Shown here in pieces: positions 24,525-34,173 of a stretch of DNA of 52,115 nucleotides. Origin of the DNA: Actibacterium naphthalenivorans (GTDB taxonomy: Bacteria; Pseudomonadota; Alphaproteobacteria; Rhodobacterales; Rhodobacteraceae); NCBI RefSeq assembly GCF_014196965.1, contig NZ_JACIEQ010000008.1, positions 1 to 52,115 on the forward strand, given 5' to 3'. The notes under the pieces were generated by a model, which was not told the origin of the DNA, did not search any database, and saw nothing but the letters and a program-made list of their open reading frames with translations. The translations under genes were made by a program, and so were the position numbers. Each line of letters begins with the position of its first letter. Positions within the stretch are counted from its first letter, which is position 1.

Positions 24525-25829
24525 GTGACGGAATTGTCTTTGAGCCGGAGGTCTTTCCTTGGCGGGATGACCGTTGCGCTGGCTGGTACCCGCTTGCCAG
24601 CAGCGACACACGAGTTGATCCTCGCGCCCCAATCGATCAAGGCGCACCTTGCTGGGTACGACGTGTCGATGTTGGGCTTCAACGGTGGTCTGCCGGGCCC
24701 AGAAGTCAGAATGCGACAAGGACAAACCGCCCGCATCACCCTCGATAACCGATTGGAGGAGGGCGCTCTCGTTCACTGGCATGGGTTGCGGGTTCCAAAT
24801 CGGATGGATGGTGTCAACGTCCTCACTCAGGATGTGGTCATTCCGGGCGACTCGTATCGTTATCAATTCGGCGTCCCGGATGCCGGCACGTATTGGTATC
24901 ACTCGCATTACCTGTCTTACGATCAGGTCAGCCGCGGTCTTTTCGGCGCCTTCATCGTCGAGGAGCAAAATGCGCCGGCTGTCGACCATGACATCGTTGT
25001 TCAGTTCTTCGATGTCTTGTTGGATCAGTCCGGACAGTACGACGAAGGGTTCAACCCGGCTCATTTCGCGACCGAGGGCCGTATCGGCAATACGGTCACG
25101 GCGCTTGTTTCCAATGGAACCAGCAAGAATGTGAGACAAGGCGACCGCCTGCGCTTGCGCCTGATAAATCCCTCTATCGACAGGGTTTACCGTGTCGGGC
25201 TGGACGGTCTGGCAGGCAAGATCGTTGCACTGGATGGTATGCCCCTGGCGCAGCCACAGACACTCGAACCCATCCTCCTAGCTCCGGGGCAAAGATGCGA
25301 TGTGATTGGTGATGCGACCGGGCCTATTAGATTTGACGACAGCTTTGGAGAGCGGACGTTGAGCCTTGGCGAAATCGCTGTTTCCGGCTCTCGTGAGCCT
25401 GCGAAAGCGCCCATCACCGCGTTGCCCGCCAACCGAATGCCCGCCCCGCAAGACCCCGGCCAAACCGCGGAGCTGGTGCTTCAGGGAGGTGCGGGAAGCG
25501 CGTCCCACAACGGCACAGGGACGTGGGCGCTCAATGACGTATCGGGCCTGCCTCGAACCCCTTTCCTATCTGTCGCGCAGGGGACGACCGCGCGCATTTC
25601 GATCCGCAACGAAACCGGATTTCCACACGTCATGCATCTGCATGGCCACCATTTCTGGGAACTCGATGCGGCGGGTGAAGCCGGTCCATACCGGGACTCG
25701 ACCTATCTGGATACCGGCGAGACGCGGGATATTCTCGTCGTCCTGGACAATCCGGGATCCTGGATGCTTCATTGCCACATGTTGAGCCATCAAGCCGACG
25801 GTATGGCAACGTGGATCAGAGTCGGCTGA
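24525..25829 (+). CDS. Second multicopper oxidase (Tat-exported)
   Basis: The 434-residue protein is a paralogue of the one at 16122: twin-arginine signal SRRSFLGGMTVALAG, then HWHGLRV, WYHSHYLS, HVMHLHGHHF and HCHMLSHQADGM, so all copper ligands are kept. It should oxidise Cu(I) or an organic reductant in the periplasm. Start: GTG at 24525 gives MTELSLSRR; a TTG at 24534 lies at a better distance (8 bp) from GAGG and is equally possible. The gene follows the Cys-less YkuD gene by 83 bp. Confidence 0.92.
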   Translation: MTELSLSRRSFLGGMTVALAGTRLPAATHELILAPQSIKAHLAGYDVSMLGFNGGLPGPEVRMRQGQTARITLDNRLEEGALVHWHGLRVPNRMDGVNVLTQDVVIPGDSYRYQFGVPDAGTYWYHSHYLSYDQVSRGLFGAFIVEEQNAPAVDHDIVVQFFDVLLDQSGQYDEGFNPAHFATEGRIGNTVTALVSNGTSKNVRQGDRLRLRLINPSIDRVYRVGLDGLAGKIVALDGMPLAQPQTLEPILLAPGQRCDVIGDATGPIRFDDSFGERTLSLGEIAVSGSREPAKAPITALPANRMPAPQDPGQTAELVLQGGAGSASHNGTGTWALNDVSGLPRTPFLSVAQGTTARISIRNETGFPHVMHLHGHHFWELDAAGEAGPYRDSTYLDTGETRDILVVLDNPGSWMLHCHMLSHQADGMATWIRVG

Positions 25830-25842
25830 GGGTCGCGACGGA

Positions 25843-25856
25843 TACATACCGTTACA
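25843..25856 (+). promoter_or_regulatory. Predicted response-regulator box before dsbB
   Basis: TACATACCGTTACA, TACA half sites 10 bp apart, 86 bp before the dsbB-like start at 25943. It matches the sites at 3518 and 13072 in period and flanks. Confidence 0.45.
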
Positions 25857-25942
25857 AATCTCTGAATGATAACAGCCCTTCTGCCGTTTACGTAACCTGA
25901 CAAGCGAGAAACAGGTCCATCGATTGCCAACGGGAGCGTTCA

Positions 25943-26455
25943 TTGACCCTGACACCAAAATCTCTCGGCATGACTGCGGCGGCAGGATCAGCCGCCTTGC
26001 TGTTAGGGGCCTTCGTTTTCCAGGCTCTTGGCTACGCGCCGTGCGCAATGTGCATCTGGCAACGCTACCCACACGCAATCGCCATTGGAACGGGCGCTAT
26101 GTTGCTCTTTGCTCTGCCGATTTTGCCAATCCTGATAATCGGTGCCCTGTCGGCACTCAGCACATCCGCGTTGGGAGTGTTTCATACCGGTGTCGAGCGC
26201 GGCTGGTGGGAGGGACCGACTTCTTGCACGGGATCCGGCCTCGATGTCTCCCAAATGTCGGTATCGGAATTGCTGCCCTCTGCCAGTTCAAATGCGTCCA
26301 CTCTTGTTCTGTGCGATGAGGTTGTCTGGGAATTTCTGACGTTGTCCATGGCGAGTTGGAACGCGATCCTGAGCGGTGTCCTTGCTTGCCTCTGGTTGGT
26401 CGCGATCGCAAGACATCAAAAGGTTCGGTGGCATGGGGTCGCGGACGTTTCTTGA
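25943..26455 (+). CDS. DsbB-like disulfide bond formation protein
   Basis: The 170-residue four-helix membrane protein has the first redox pair PCAMC followed by IWQRYP, as in DsbB, and a second periplasmic pair (SCTGSG and LCDEVVW). DsbB-type proteins reoxidise DsbA with quinone. It starts at TTG with GGGAG 6 bp ahead; no ATG or GTG fits. An L,D-transpeptidase gene follows 42 bp downstream and is probably cotranscribed. A second, shorter DsbB is at 47028. Confidence 0.83.
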   Translation: MTLTPKSLGMTAAAGSAALLLGAFVFQALGYAPCAMCIWQRYPHAIAIGTGAMLLFALPILPILIIGALSALSTSALGVFHTGVERGWWEGPTSCTGSGLDVSQMSVSELLPSASSNASTLVLCDEVVWEFLTLSMASWNAILSGVLACLWLVAIARHQKVRWHGVADVS

Positions 26456-26497
26456 ATCGTCCCGCATTCATCGTAAACAAACATAGGGCTTCGTTTC

Positions 26498-27163
26498 ATG
26501 GTTACAAGACGACACTTTCTTGCACTCTCCGGTTCGCTGTTTTCAGCGTCTCTGAGTTCACCCGCGTTCGCAAAGACCTGGCCGACAACAGCCGAAAAAG
26601 CAGCTTGGGATGCGCAGGTCACGCCCGCCAACTATGACCCGGCAACAACCAACCCATGGGGGCTGCATCCCAGGCTGCTGCCGCAACGCGTGTTGGCGAA
26701 TGAAGGTTTGCGCCCGGGTGACATTCACGTCGATGCGATCGCGCGCTATCTGTACCATATCGAGGAGGGTGGCACCGCGATGCGATACGGGGTGGCGATT
26801 GCCAAGGGCGATCTCTATGAACCCGGCACCTATACGATCCGCCGAAAGGTCGAATGGCCGCACTGGACGCCAACGCAGTCGATGATCGAACGCGATCCGG
26901 AGGCTTACGAGCGGTTTGCCGACGGTATGGAGCCCGGCCCCAACAATGCCTTGGGCAGCAGGGCTTTGTATCTATTCGTCGGAGATCGGGATACGTACCT
27001 TCGAATTCACGGAACGCCGAGCCCTCGCAGCATTGGCGGCCGGGCCAGTTCGGGATGCGTGCGCATGGTGATGGCCCACATCAATGATCTCTATCCGAAT
27101 GTCGCTGTCGGATCGACGGCGTTTCTTTACTCGGCCGAAGACAGCGTTACCGCTCGAAGCTAA
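26498..27163 (+). CDS. L,D-transpeptidase (YkuD family), copy paired with dsbB
   Basis: The 221-residue protein has a signal with TRRHF and a hydrophobic core, a DUF-like N-terminal part beginning WPTTAEKAAWDAQV, and a YkuD domain with H171 in LRIHGTPS and C187 in SSGCVRM. It forms 3-3 cross-links or protein-peptidoglycan links in the periplasm. It is about 80% identical over most of its length to the protein at 35951. Its promoter region holds a response-regulator box, whereas the other copy has a Zn/Cd-type MerR promoter. Confidence 0.92.
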   Translation: MVTRRHFLALSGSLFSASLSSPAFAKTWPTTAEKAAWDAQVTPANYDPATTNPWGLHPRLLPQRVLANEGLRPGDIHVDAIARYLYHIEEGGTAMRYGVAIAKGDLYEPGTYTIRRKVEWPHWTPTQSMIERDPEAYERFADGMEPGPNNALGSRALYLFVGDRDTYLRIHGTPSPRSIGGRASSGCVRMVMAHINDLYPNVAVGSTAFLYSAEDSVTARS

Positions 27164-27239
27164 CCTATTGCATCTTTGGCTCACACGCCGAGGACTGCGT
27201 CGTGCAGGGACATCTTCCAATGAATTGTTGGACGAACAC

Positions 27240-27869
27240 TCACGGCTGTGTCGCAAGTGAACTTTCGAACTGTGCGATCGCTACGGATTTGTCGTCCTCA
27301 TCGTTCTCGAACAGCTTTGTGGTTCGCACGCCCGGCAACTTGCCAAAATCCGCCATCAGGCGCTTTGGAAAAAATGTGCGTCCGATGGATTCAAATCCTG
27401 GTAATTGTCTGAGTACCGCGGAGGTACTGGCACTACAAAAACCGGAAGCGGCTGGGCCGCTGGCAATTGCAAGCCGCAAGGCCTGCTCCGCGACTTCGGG
27501 GGACACATCGATCTCTTGTATGACGACGTGGTAGGTCTCCCGTGCATGAGCCCGTGCGTAAAAATCGGCCACTTGTGGAGTAATGCCATAAAGCACATCT
27601 CCCCGTTCCGGTACCGCGCTCAGCCGGACCGTTCCTGCCGGATCGAAGATAACGCGCTGCGACCCATTGATCATGACGCTGCTATGCGCACCCGCCCCGG
27701 ATCTGTTGCTGATCATGGTGTACAGCGTCAGCGCGGCCGGTCCGTCGTGACGGTAGGATGCACTACTGATGACTTCGGCTGAAGCATCAGGGCGCATGTC
27801 GTTTCCTGCACCGCACCCCGCCAAAATCACCACGGTTAGAACTGAGAAAATGCGATTGGAAAAGCGCAC
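27240..27869 (-). CDS. Lipoprotein, possible papain-like fold, unknown role
   Basis: Only the last part of a much longer open frame looks real. From the GTG at 27869 (GGAGG 7 bp ahead) the 209-residue product has a lipoprotein signal with ILAGC, then a domain with GAHSSVMINGSQRVIFDPAG and a later SGFCSAS. The His and Cys motifs recall circularly permuted NlpC/P60-type amidases, but this is a weak resemblance. It faces away from the transpeptidase gene next to it. No operon partner is seen. Confidence 0.65.
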   Translation of the reverse strand: MRFSNRIFSVLTVVILAGCGAGNDMRPDASAEVISSASYRHDGPAALTLYTMISNRSGAGAHSSVMINGSQRVIFDPAGTVRLSAVPERGDVLYGITPQVADFYARAHARETYHVVIQEIDVSPEVAEQALRLAIASGPAASGFCSASTSAVLRQLPGFESIGRTFFPKRLMADFGKLPGVRTTKLFENDEDDKSVAIAQFESSLATQP

Positions 27870-28194
27870 CTTGCAGCCTCCTGCCATGAGTTGAATGATT
27901 GAATTTTCGGGATATTCAGGGCCTCTAGCAATCTCGACATCAACTCTTCCGGATTTCACCTCTACCGAAACATGGGTTCGGTTTCGGTTGGTATACGGAT
28001 CCTCGACACCTTTTTTTCTGGATATCGCATGTTTCAGATGAAGAGGAGCGTTCGCCCCGAATTGATTTGTCGCAATTTGTAACAGACCCCGCCTTTGTGA
28101 CCTCGCGATACAAAACACCGGCTCGCGTGGCATTCCGCATCTGCAGGTGCCCCCCATATGCTGGGTATCGCAACACTGACACGAGGTGATCGAA
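27870..28194. other. 325-bp non-coding stretch with an inverted repeat
   Basis: No gene fits. It holds an 8-bp perfect inverted repeat, ACCGAAAC (27964-27971) and GTTTCGGT (27981-27988), and the response-regulator box at 28068-28081. It separates divergent genes and must hold their promoters; no clear sigma-70 boxes were picked out. Confidence 0.5.
28068..28081 (-). promoter_or_regulatory. Predicted response-regulator box before the EF-hand gene
   Basis: On the minus strand TACAAATTGCGACA; the second half site is GACA. It is extended by flanking GT and AAT bases shared with the other copies. It lies 113 bp before the EF-hand gene start. Confidence 0.4.
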
Positions 28195-28803
28195 ATGAAA
28201 CGCAACACTTTACTCGCTGCAATGACCCTGGCTGCAACCGCCCTTGGCGGTGCCGCATTCGCGGACGCCAACCACGGGCGTGGGGGACAATTTGGCGCCC
28301 AGAGCGGACCAGGCATGATGCAGAACGGTGGTCCCGGTATGATGGGGAACATGGGCGGAATGATGGACATGATGAAGCGCATGCACGGAAACATGATGGG
28401 CGCAGGCATGATGGGCGCAGGCATGGGCAGTGGTATGATGAGCCCAGGCATGGCTGGCGGCATGATGCAAATGTTCGACACTGATGGAGACGGCACAACG
28501 ACGCCGGAAGAAATGCGCACGCAGCTGGAGGCCAAGCTTTCCGAGTTTGACAGCGACGGGGATGGAAACCTCTCGATTACTGAATTTGAAGCTCTCCACA
28601 GCGCGATGATCCGCGAAATGATGGTGGATCGCTTCCAACACCTCGATGCCGATGGCGACGGCGCGGTGACGCCGGAAGAGATGGCCGCTCCTGCCGATAG
28701 GATGGAGCGGATGCAGATGATGCGGTCGAATATGGCAGATGCGCCTGCGCGGCCTGGCAACGGTCAGGGCATGGGCAACGGCTCCATGATGCAGGACAAC
28801 TGA
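28195..28803 (+). CDS. Exported Met-rich EF-hand protein
   Basis: The 202-residue protein has a signal peptide (cleaved near A24), a Met/Gly-rich stretch (residues 41-93 with 21 Met) and three EF-hand loops starting at D95, D119 and D151, each of the DxDGDG type. EF-hands bind Ca2+; the Met-rich part is suited to Cu(I). EF-hand proteins with Met-rich parts occur in copper islands, but the task is not known. ATG 28195 is chosen because GAGG lies 8 bp ahead; a GTG at 28186 is also in frame. Confidence 0.85.
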   Translation: MKRNTLLAAMTLAATALGGAAFADANHGRGGQFGAQSGPGMMQNGGPGMMGNMGGMMDMMKRMHGNMMGAGMMGAGMGSGMMSPGMAGGMMQMFDTDGDGTTTPEEMRTQLEAKLSEFDSDGDGNLSITEFEALHSAMIREMMVDRFQHLDADGDGAVTPEEMAAPADRMERMQMMRSNMADAPARPGNGQGMGNGSMMQDN

Positions 28804-28809
28804 GCCAAT

Positions 28810-28834
28810 GGGTGCCGGTTTTTTTCCGGCACCC
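28810..28834 (+). terminator. Hairpin after the EF-hand gene
   Basis: GGGTGCCGG (28810-28818) and CCGGCACCC (28826-28834) pair perfectly around a seven-T loop, 7 bp after the stop. There is no T tail, so it may act as an RNA stabiliser or a weak terminator. Confidence 0.6.
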
Positions 28835-28943
28835 GTCCTCACAACCCCAAAACCATTCGCGGTCGGGACATTGAACCGAACCGCGACCTGAACCGTTTAG
28901 CCTCGGTATGCCAACAAATAGAGACACGGAAAGGAAAATTCCC

Positions 28944-29330
28944 ATGGCCTATACCTATGATCGCGTCCTGAAAGACACCAAAATCGATGACGCAGAGATG
29001 CGTGTTCGGGATGCTTTGGCAGACAAGGGCTTCGGCGTTCTGACTGAGATTGACGTCAAAGCGACGATGAAAAAGAAACTTGATGCGGACATGCCGCCTT
29101 ACCGCATCTTGGGGGCCTGTAATCCGGGCATGGCGCACAAAGCCATCGAGATCGAGCCTCGCATCGGTGCGATGCTTCCCTGCAATGTTATCCTGCGGCA
29201 ACTGGACGGCGACACCGAGGTCAGCGCGGTCGATCCTGTCGCTTCGATGCAGGCGGTGCAGAACCAAGACCTGGACGCGGTCGCCGGCGAAGTCCGCGAT
29301 CTCCTTCGGGACGCCCTCGACACCGCGTGA
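28944..29330 (+). CDS. DUF302 family protein
   Basis: The 128-residue protein is a single DUF302 domain: LADKGFGVLTEIDVKATM at the start, YRILGACNPGMAHKAIE in the middle and GAMLPCNVILRQL near the end. It has no signal peptide. DUF302 proteins are frequent beside copper and thiol genes and their activity is not established. ATG 28944 is chosen over one at 28908 because GGAAAGGA lies just ahead and conserved sequence begins there. Confidence 0.85.
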   Translation: MAYTYDRVLKDTKIDDAEMRVRDALADKGFGVLTEIDVKATMKKKLDADMPPYRILGACNPGMAHKAIEIEPRIGAMLPCNVILRQLDGDTEVSAVDPVASMQAVQNQDLDAVAGEVRDLLRDALDTA

Positions 29331-29435
29331 TGGCGGGATGGGCGTTGGATGCCCTGTCGCAGATCGAGCGCCTTTAGCGGTGCTCGATCAATGCCATCTA
29401 ATCCCCACGTAAATTCCTGATGAGGAACTCACCCA

Positions 29436-30356
29436 GTGCTGCCAGCGGGATTGCCATTTCCGGATATTGGAACCGACCTCTTCTCCTTCGACATCGGGGG
29501 GGTCACATTCGCACTCCGCTGGTACGCGCTAGCCTATATCTTCGGTATCCTGATTGGCTGGCGCATTTGTTCGAGTGCCATAAGCCGTCCCGCGCTCTGG
29601 ACGTCAGCTGGACCGCCGCTTGACCGAACGCAGATCGAAGATCTTCTGACGTGGATCATCATCGGCGTGATTGCTGGTGGTCGCCTGGGCTTTGTACTGT
29701 TCTACCAGCCCGCATATTATCTCGCCAATCCCTTGGAAATTCTGATGGTCTGGCAAGGCGGCATGTCTTTCCACGGGGGGTTCGCGGGAGTTGTCATCGC
29801 GGCCTTGCTGTTCTGCCTTAGACAGAACGCGTCATTGCTCAGCACTGGCGACTTGCTGGCTTTGGCAACACCACCAGGCTTGTTTCTTGGAAGGCTGGCG
29901 AACTTCACCAACAATGAGTTGTGGGGGCGTCCAACGGACGTTCCCTGGGCGGTGATCTTTCCCGGCGAAGTCGCGCAGGCCTGCCCAGGGGTTAGCGGCC
30001 TCTGCGCCCGACACCCGTCCCAGCTGTACGAGGCGGTATTGGAGGGGCTCATTCTTGGAATACTGCTCATTTATCTCGCTTGGGGCCGGGGCTGGCTGAA
30101 AATGCCCGGTGCCTTGGCTGGCGTGTTTCTGACCGGCTATGGTCTTGCCCGAAGTTTCGTCGAGATGTTCCGGCAACCGGACCAACAATTTGTGACGGCG
30201 GACAACCCGATCGGCCATGCGCTTCATTTTGGTGAGTGGGGTTTGACCATGGGCCAGTTGCTCTCCATGCCAATGGCGCTGGTCGGGCTGGCGTTGATCG
30301 TGTTCGCCCGGCGGGAACGGGGCCGGACAGCGCCACCCCGCAGAGCCGCAATGTAA
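29436..30356 (+). CDS. lgt: Prolipoprotein diacylglyceryl transferase Lgt
   Basis: The 306-residue membrane enzyme transfers diacylglycerol from phosphatidylglycerol to the lipobox Cys, the first step of lipoprotein maturation. Conserved parts are present: [41 protein letters not shown] and RHPSQLYEA, so it looks active. Starts at GTG. Lgt is normally a chromosomal housekeeping gene; here it stands between DUF302 and a Cu ATPase, and lspA and lnt are also in the window. Confidence 0.93.
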   Translation: MLPAGLPFPDIGTDLFSFDIGGVTFALRWYALAYIFGILIGWRICSSAISRPALWTSAGPPLDRTQIEDLLTWIIIGVIAGGRLGFVLFYQPAYYLANPLEILMVWQGGMSFHGGFAGVVIAALLFCLRQNASLLSTGDLLALATPPGLFLGRLANFTNNELWGRPTDVPWAVIFPGEVAQACPGVSGLCARHPSQLYEAVLEGLILGILLIYLAWGRGWLKMPGALAGVFLTGYGLARSFVEMFRQPDQQFVTADNPIGHALHFGEWGLTMGQLLSMPMALVGLALIVFARRERGRTAPPRRAAM

Positions 30357-30374
30357 TCGCCGTACTGATCTCTC

Positions 30375-30405
30375 TTGACCCTCCCGCGGATGGAAGCCCT
30401 AGGCA
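30375..30405 (+). promoter_or_regulatory. CueR-type promoter of the second Cu ATPase
   Basis: TTGACC (30375-30380), a 19-bp spacer with CTCCCGC and GGAAGCC half sites, and TAGGCA as -10 (30400-30405). The transcript would begin near 30412, so the ATG at 30435 is the proper start and the longer frame from 30375 is not translated. Confidence 0.75.
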
Positions 30406-30434
30406 AGAGAAGCATTCTCGGAAAGGACCGCAAA

Positions 30435-32780
30435 ATGAGCACTCCCGACAGTTCTGAAACCACAGCAGCTTCTTCGGTATTCGTTTGCCCCATGCACCCT
30501 GAGGTGCGGCAGGACGAGCCCGGCAATTGTCCGAAATGCGGGATGCACCTCGTGCCGGAATCGGAGCTCGAGGTCCATTCAGCACATGATCATCACGAAC
30601 ACCACGCGGGTGCCACGCCGGCCGATGGCCGATATGATCTGGTTCCTACAGGACATGATGGTCCCATTTTCACCTGCCCGATGCACCCTCAGGTGCGGCA
30701 GCCTGATCCGGGCGCGTGTCCGATCTGTGGTATGGGATTGGAACTGGAATCCGGTGTGCCGGGCGATGAAGGTCCAAATCCCGAACTGGTGGATTTCACA
30801 CGGCGGTTCTGGGTCGGCACAGTCCTGACGATCCCGCTCCTTGTCCTCACGATGGGGCCATTCGTCGGTTTCCCCGCAGTCCGGACTTTTTTTGGCGAAA
30901 GCACCACACAATGGATCGAATTGATCCTGGCAACGCCAGTGGTCTTGTGGTGCGGCTGGCCGTTTCTGGAACGCGGATGGATTTCGTTCCGCACATTGAA
31001 CCTCAACATGTTCTCCCTGATCGGCATGGGCGTTCTTGCCGCCTGGCTCTTCAGCGTCGTTGCCGTTCTCGCACCGGACATATTCCCTGATGGGTTCCGA
31101 GACTCCGAAGGCCATGTCGGCGTCTATTTCGAGGCGGCGGCGGTGATCGTGACGCTGGTGCTGCTCGGCCAGGTGATGGAACTACGCGCCCGCGAGGGGA
31201 CCGGCAAGGCGATCCGCGCGCTTCTCGACATGGCGGCAAAGACCGCGCGGGTCATCCGGGACGACGGATCCGAGGAGGAAATCCCGCTGGAGGACGTGCA
31301 AGTCGGGGACCGGCTGCGCGTGCGGCCCGGTGACAAGGTGCCGGTCGATGGCGTGGTTCTGGACGGCCGGTCCTCGGTCGACGAAAGCATGATCTCCGGT
31401 GAACCCGTGCCGGTCGAGAAGACCGAGGGCGACCCGCTGACCGGCGCGACGATCAATGGCACCGGCAGTCTGGTGATGGAGGCGACGCGTGTCGGGTCCG
31501 ACACGATGCTGGCTCAAATTGTCGAGATGGTGTCGAACGCGCAGCGCTCGCGCGCCCCGATCCAGAAATACGCCGACAAGGTGGCGGGATATTTCGTTCC
31601 GGCCGTCATCGGTATCGCGGTCCTGTCCTTCATCGCCTGGGCGATCTGGGGGCCCGCGCCTGCGCTTTCCTACGCATTGATTTCGGCGGTGGCGGTTCTG
31701 ATCATCGCCTGTCCTTGTGCGCTTGGCCTGGCGACACCGATGTCGATCATGACAGCGACAGGACGGGGCGCTCAGGCAGGGGTGCTGATCAAGAACGCCG
31801 AGGCGCTGGAGCGGTTCGAGAAAGTCGATACCCTGATCGTCGACAAGACCGGCACGTTGACCGAAGGCAAGCCGCGGCTTGTCGACGTACTCCCGCAACC
31901 CGGCCACGACGAAGCCGAGGTCTTGCGTCTCGCCGCATCGCTTGAGCGCGGATCGGAGCACCCCTTGGCCGAAGCGATCGTCAGGGGTGCGGAGGAGCGA
32001 GATGTCAAAATGGACGAGGCACGGGACTTCGAGGCGGTCACTGGCAAGGGCGTCAAGGGGGTCGTTGACGGCAAAGCGGTCGCGCTCGGCAATTTGGCGA
32101 TGATCCGCGAATTGGGGCTCGAGGCGGGCGCGTTGACCGCCAAGGCCAATGCCCGCCGCGACGAAGGCGAGACGGTCATGTTCGTTGTGCTGGATGGCGA
32201 GATCGCCGGTCTAGTTGCTGTCGCCGACCCAGTGAAGGAGACCACGCCAGAAGCCATCGAGGATCTGCATGAACTGGGGTTCCGCGTCATCATGGCGACC
32301 GGCGACAACGAACGCACGGCCAAGGCCATCGGCACGCGGCTCGGAATCGATGAGATCCGGGCCGACGTGCTGCCGGAGGACAAGGCGCGGATCATCCTTG
32401 AGTTGCAAGAGGCGGGCCACAAGGTCGCCATGGCCGGGGATGGCGTCAACGACGCCCCCGCGCTCGCGCAGGCCGATGTCGGCATCGCCATGGGCACCGG
32501 CGCCGATGTGGCCATCGAAAGCGCGGGCGTCACGCTGGTCAAGGGCAACCTTGATGGTATCGTGCGTGCGCGGCGGCTCGCCCGGGCCACGATGCGCAAC
32601 ATCCGCCAGAACCTGTTCTTCGCGCTGATCTACAACGCCTCCGGCGTGCCGGTCGCGGCGGGAGTTCTGTTTCCCTTCTTTGGCATCCTCATCAGTCCGA
32701 TGTTTGCTGCCTTCGCCATGAGCGCGTCGTCAATCTCGGTGGTGCTCAATTCGCTGCGCCTTCGCGGCGTTCGTATCTAG
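30435..32780 (+). CDS. P1B-type Cu ATPase with two N-terminal metal-binding modules
   Basis: The 781-residue ATPase begins with two heavy-metal-binding modules, [11 protein letters not shown]...CPKCGM and [11 protein letters not shown]...CPICGM, split by a His-rich linker (HDHHEHHAG). It goes on with eight helices, CPC in [21 protein letters not shown] and [10 protein letters not shown]. It would export Cu(I) or Ag(I). It differs from the HMA-type CopA at 19124 and is likely a separate branch (CopA2/SilP type). An APC permease gene follows 48 bp downstream. Confidence 0.93.
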   Translation: MSTPDSSETTAASSVFVCPMHPEVRQDEPGNCPKCGMHLVPESELEVHSAHDHHEHHAGATPADGRYDLVPTGHDGPIFTCPMHPQVRQPDPGACPICGMGLELESGVPGDEGPNPELVDFTRRFWVGTVLTIPLLVLTMGPFVGFPAVRTFFGESTTQWIELILATPVVLWCGWPFLERGWISFRTLNLNMFSLIGMGVLAAWLFSVVAVLAPDIFPDGFRDSEGHVGVYFEAAAVIVTLVLLGQVMELRAREGTGKAIRALLDMAAKTARVIRDDGSEEEIPLEDVQVGDRLRVRPGDKVPVDGVVLDGRSSVDESMISGEPVPVEKTEGDPLTGATINGTGSLVMEATRVGSDTMLAQIVEMVSNAQRSRAPIQKYADKVAGYFVPAVIGIAVLSFIAWAIWGPAPALSYALISAVAVLIIACPCALGLATPMSIMTATGRGAQAGVLIKNAEALERFEKVDTLIVDKTGTLTEGKPRLVDVLPQPGHDEAEVLRLAASLERGSEHPLAEAIVRGAEERDVKMDEARDFEAVTGKGVKGVVDGKAVALGNLAMIRELGLEAGALTAKANARRDEGETVMFVVLDGEIAGLVAVADPVKETTPEAIEDLHELGFRVIMATGDNERTAKAIGTRLGIDEIRADVLPEDKARIILELQEAGHKVAMAGDGVNDAPALAQADVGIAMGTGADVAIESAGVTLVKGNLDGIVRARRLARATMRNIRQNLFFALIYNASGVPVAAGVLFPFFGILISPMFAAFAMSASSISVVLNSLRLRGVRI

Positions 32781-32828
32781 AAGCGCGCAACAGCGTTCGG
32801 ATGAACCAAAATTAAAAGGGGGCCATTT

Positions 32829-34166
32829 ATGCAGAGCGAAAAAGAAACGTACCGCGAAAATTCCATCAGTCTGGGCGGAGCCGTTGCGATGGGGACAGGC
32901 GTGATGATCGGCGCTGGAATCTTTGCGTTGACGGGGCAAATCGCGCAGCTCGCCGGCCCGCTTTTCCCGCTTGCATTCATCGCCGGCGCGGTCGTCACAA
33001 GCTTCAGCGCCTACAGCTACATCAGGATGTCGAACAAATGGCCGTCCTCGGGTGGCATCGCCATGATCCTGCAGAAATGCTATGGCCCCGGAGCCATCGC
33101 GGGCGGGGCCGCACTGCTGATGGCGCTCAGCATGGTGATCGCGGAAAGCCTCGTCGCGCGAACCTTCGCCACCTATGTCCTGCGCCCTTTCGATATCGAA
33201 GGTGGCCCATTGGTCCCCGCTCTGGCTGTGGCCGTGATCGTTTTCGCCTTTTTGGTGAACATGGCCGGAAACCGCTCGGTCGGGCTGTTCTCGTTGATCA
33301 TGGCCGCGATCAAGATCGGAGGCATAGCTCTGTTTGGCATCGCGGCCCTGTGGTCCAGTGGTTTTGCGTTCGCCGCGGCGTCCGAGACCTCACAATCCTA
33401 CGGGCTCACGGGGTTCATCGCCTCTACGGCGCTGGCCATCCTTGCGTTCAAGGGATTCACCACGATCACCAACAGCGGAGCCGAGATCACTGAACCAAAT
33501 CGCAATGTTGGCCGAGCGATCATGTTCTCTATCGGAATCTGCGTCGTCGTCTACCTGTTGGTCGCCTACGGGGTCGGTTCGAGTCTCACGATCGAGGAGA
33601 TCATCTCAGCGCGTGACTATTCGCTGGCACAAGCGGCGCAGCCCGCCCTTGGACAAACCGGCTTCATACTCACGGTGATCCTGGCCGCTGTCGCAACGGC
33701 GTCCGGCGTTCTGGCCAGCGTCTTCGCGGTGTCGCGTATGCTGGCGATGCTGACCGACATGGAAATGATCCCGCACAGCCACTTCGGTATGCCAGGTCCC
33801 ATCCAACGCCACACCCTGGTCTATACTGTCGTCATCGCCGCGACGTTGGCCGTGCTCTTTGATTTAGGCCGGATCGCATCCCTCGGTGCTTTCTTTTACC
33901 TCGTCATGGACATGATCATACATTGGGGCGTGTTCCGCTATCGTCGAGCAGACGTCGGCGCCTTCGGTATCGTGCTTTTGACTGCCCTGGCGCTCGATGC
34001 GATAGTACTGGCAGCTTTCACCGTGATGAAGCTTCAAAGCGACCCGATGATCGTTCTCTACGCCGCTGTCGGGATGATCGCTGTGTTCGCCTTCGAGCGC
34101 GTTTACTTGTCGCAATGGGTGGCACCGCAAGTCGCCCCCGCCCCCGCCCACGCCCACGGTGATTAG
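32829..34166 (+). CDS. APC-superfamily amino acid/cation permease
   Basis: The 445-residue transporter has twelve predicted helices and the APC signature GTGVMIGAGIFALTGQIAQLAGP near the N-terminus. The substrate is not evident. The C-terminal tail (APAPAHAHGD) is Ala/Pro/His-rich. Its position behind the Cu ATPase, with no separate promoter visible, suggests cotranscription; it might import amino acids used against copper, but this is speculation. Confidence 0.85.
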   Translation: MQSEKETYRENSISLGGAVAMGTGVMIGAGIFALTGQIAQLAGPLFPLAFIAGAVVTSFSAYSYIRMSNKWPSSGGIAMILQKCYGPGAIAGGAALLMALSMVIAESLVARTFATYVLRPFDIEGGPLVPALAVAVIVFAFLVNMAGNRSVGLFSLIMAAIKIGGIALFGIAALWSSGFAFAAASETSQSYGLTGFIASTALAILAFKGFTTITNSGAEITEPNRNVGRAIMFSIGICVVVYLLVAYGVGSSLTIEEIISARDYSLAQAAQPALGQTGFILTVILAAVATASGVLASVFAVSRMLAMLTDMEMIPHSHFGMPGPIQRHTLVYTVVIAATLAVLFDLGRIASLGAFFYLVMDMIIHWGVFRYRRADVGAFGIVLLTALALDAIVLAAFTVMKLQSDPMIVLYAAVGMIAVFAFERVYLSQWVAPQVAPAPAHAHGD

Positions 34167-34173
34167 CCTGCCA

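Noticed and set aside
27240-28760. 506-residue minus-strand open frame
   Set aside because: The upstream two thirds run antisense to the EF-hand gene and are low-complexity (Pro/Met/Ile). Only the last 209 residues, with a lipobox and ribosome site, look real.
30375-30434. N-terminal extension of the second Cu ATPase
   Set aside because: The first codons lie inside the predicted promoter; the ATG at 30435 follows GGAAAGGA and begins the metal-binding module.
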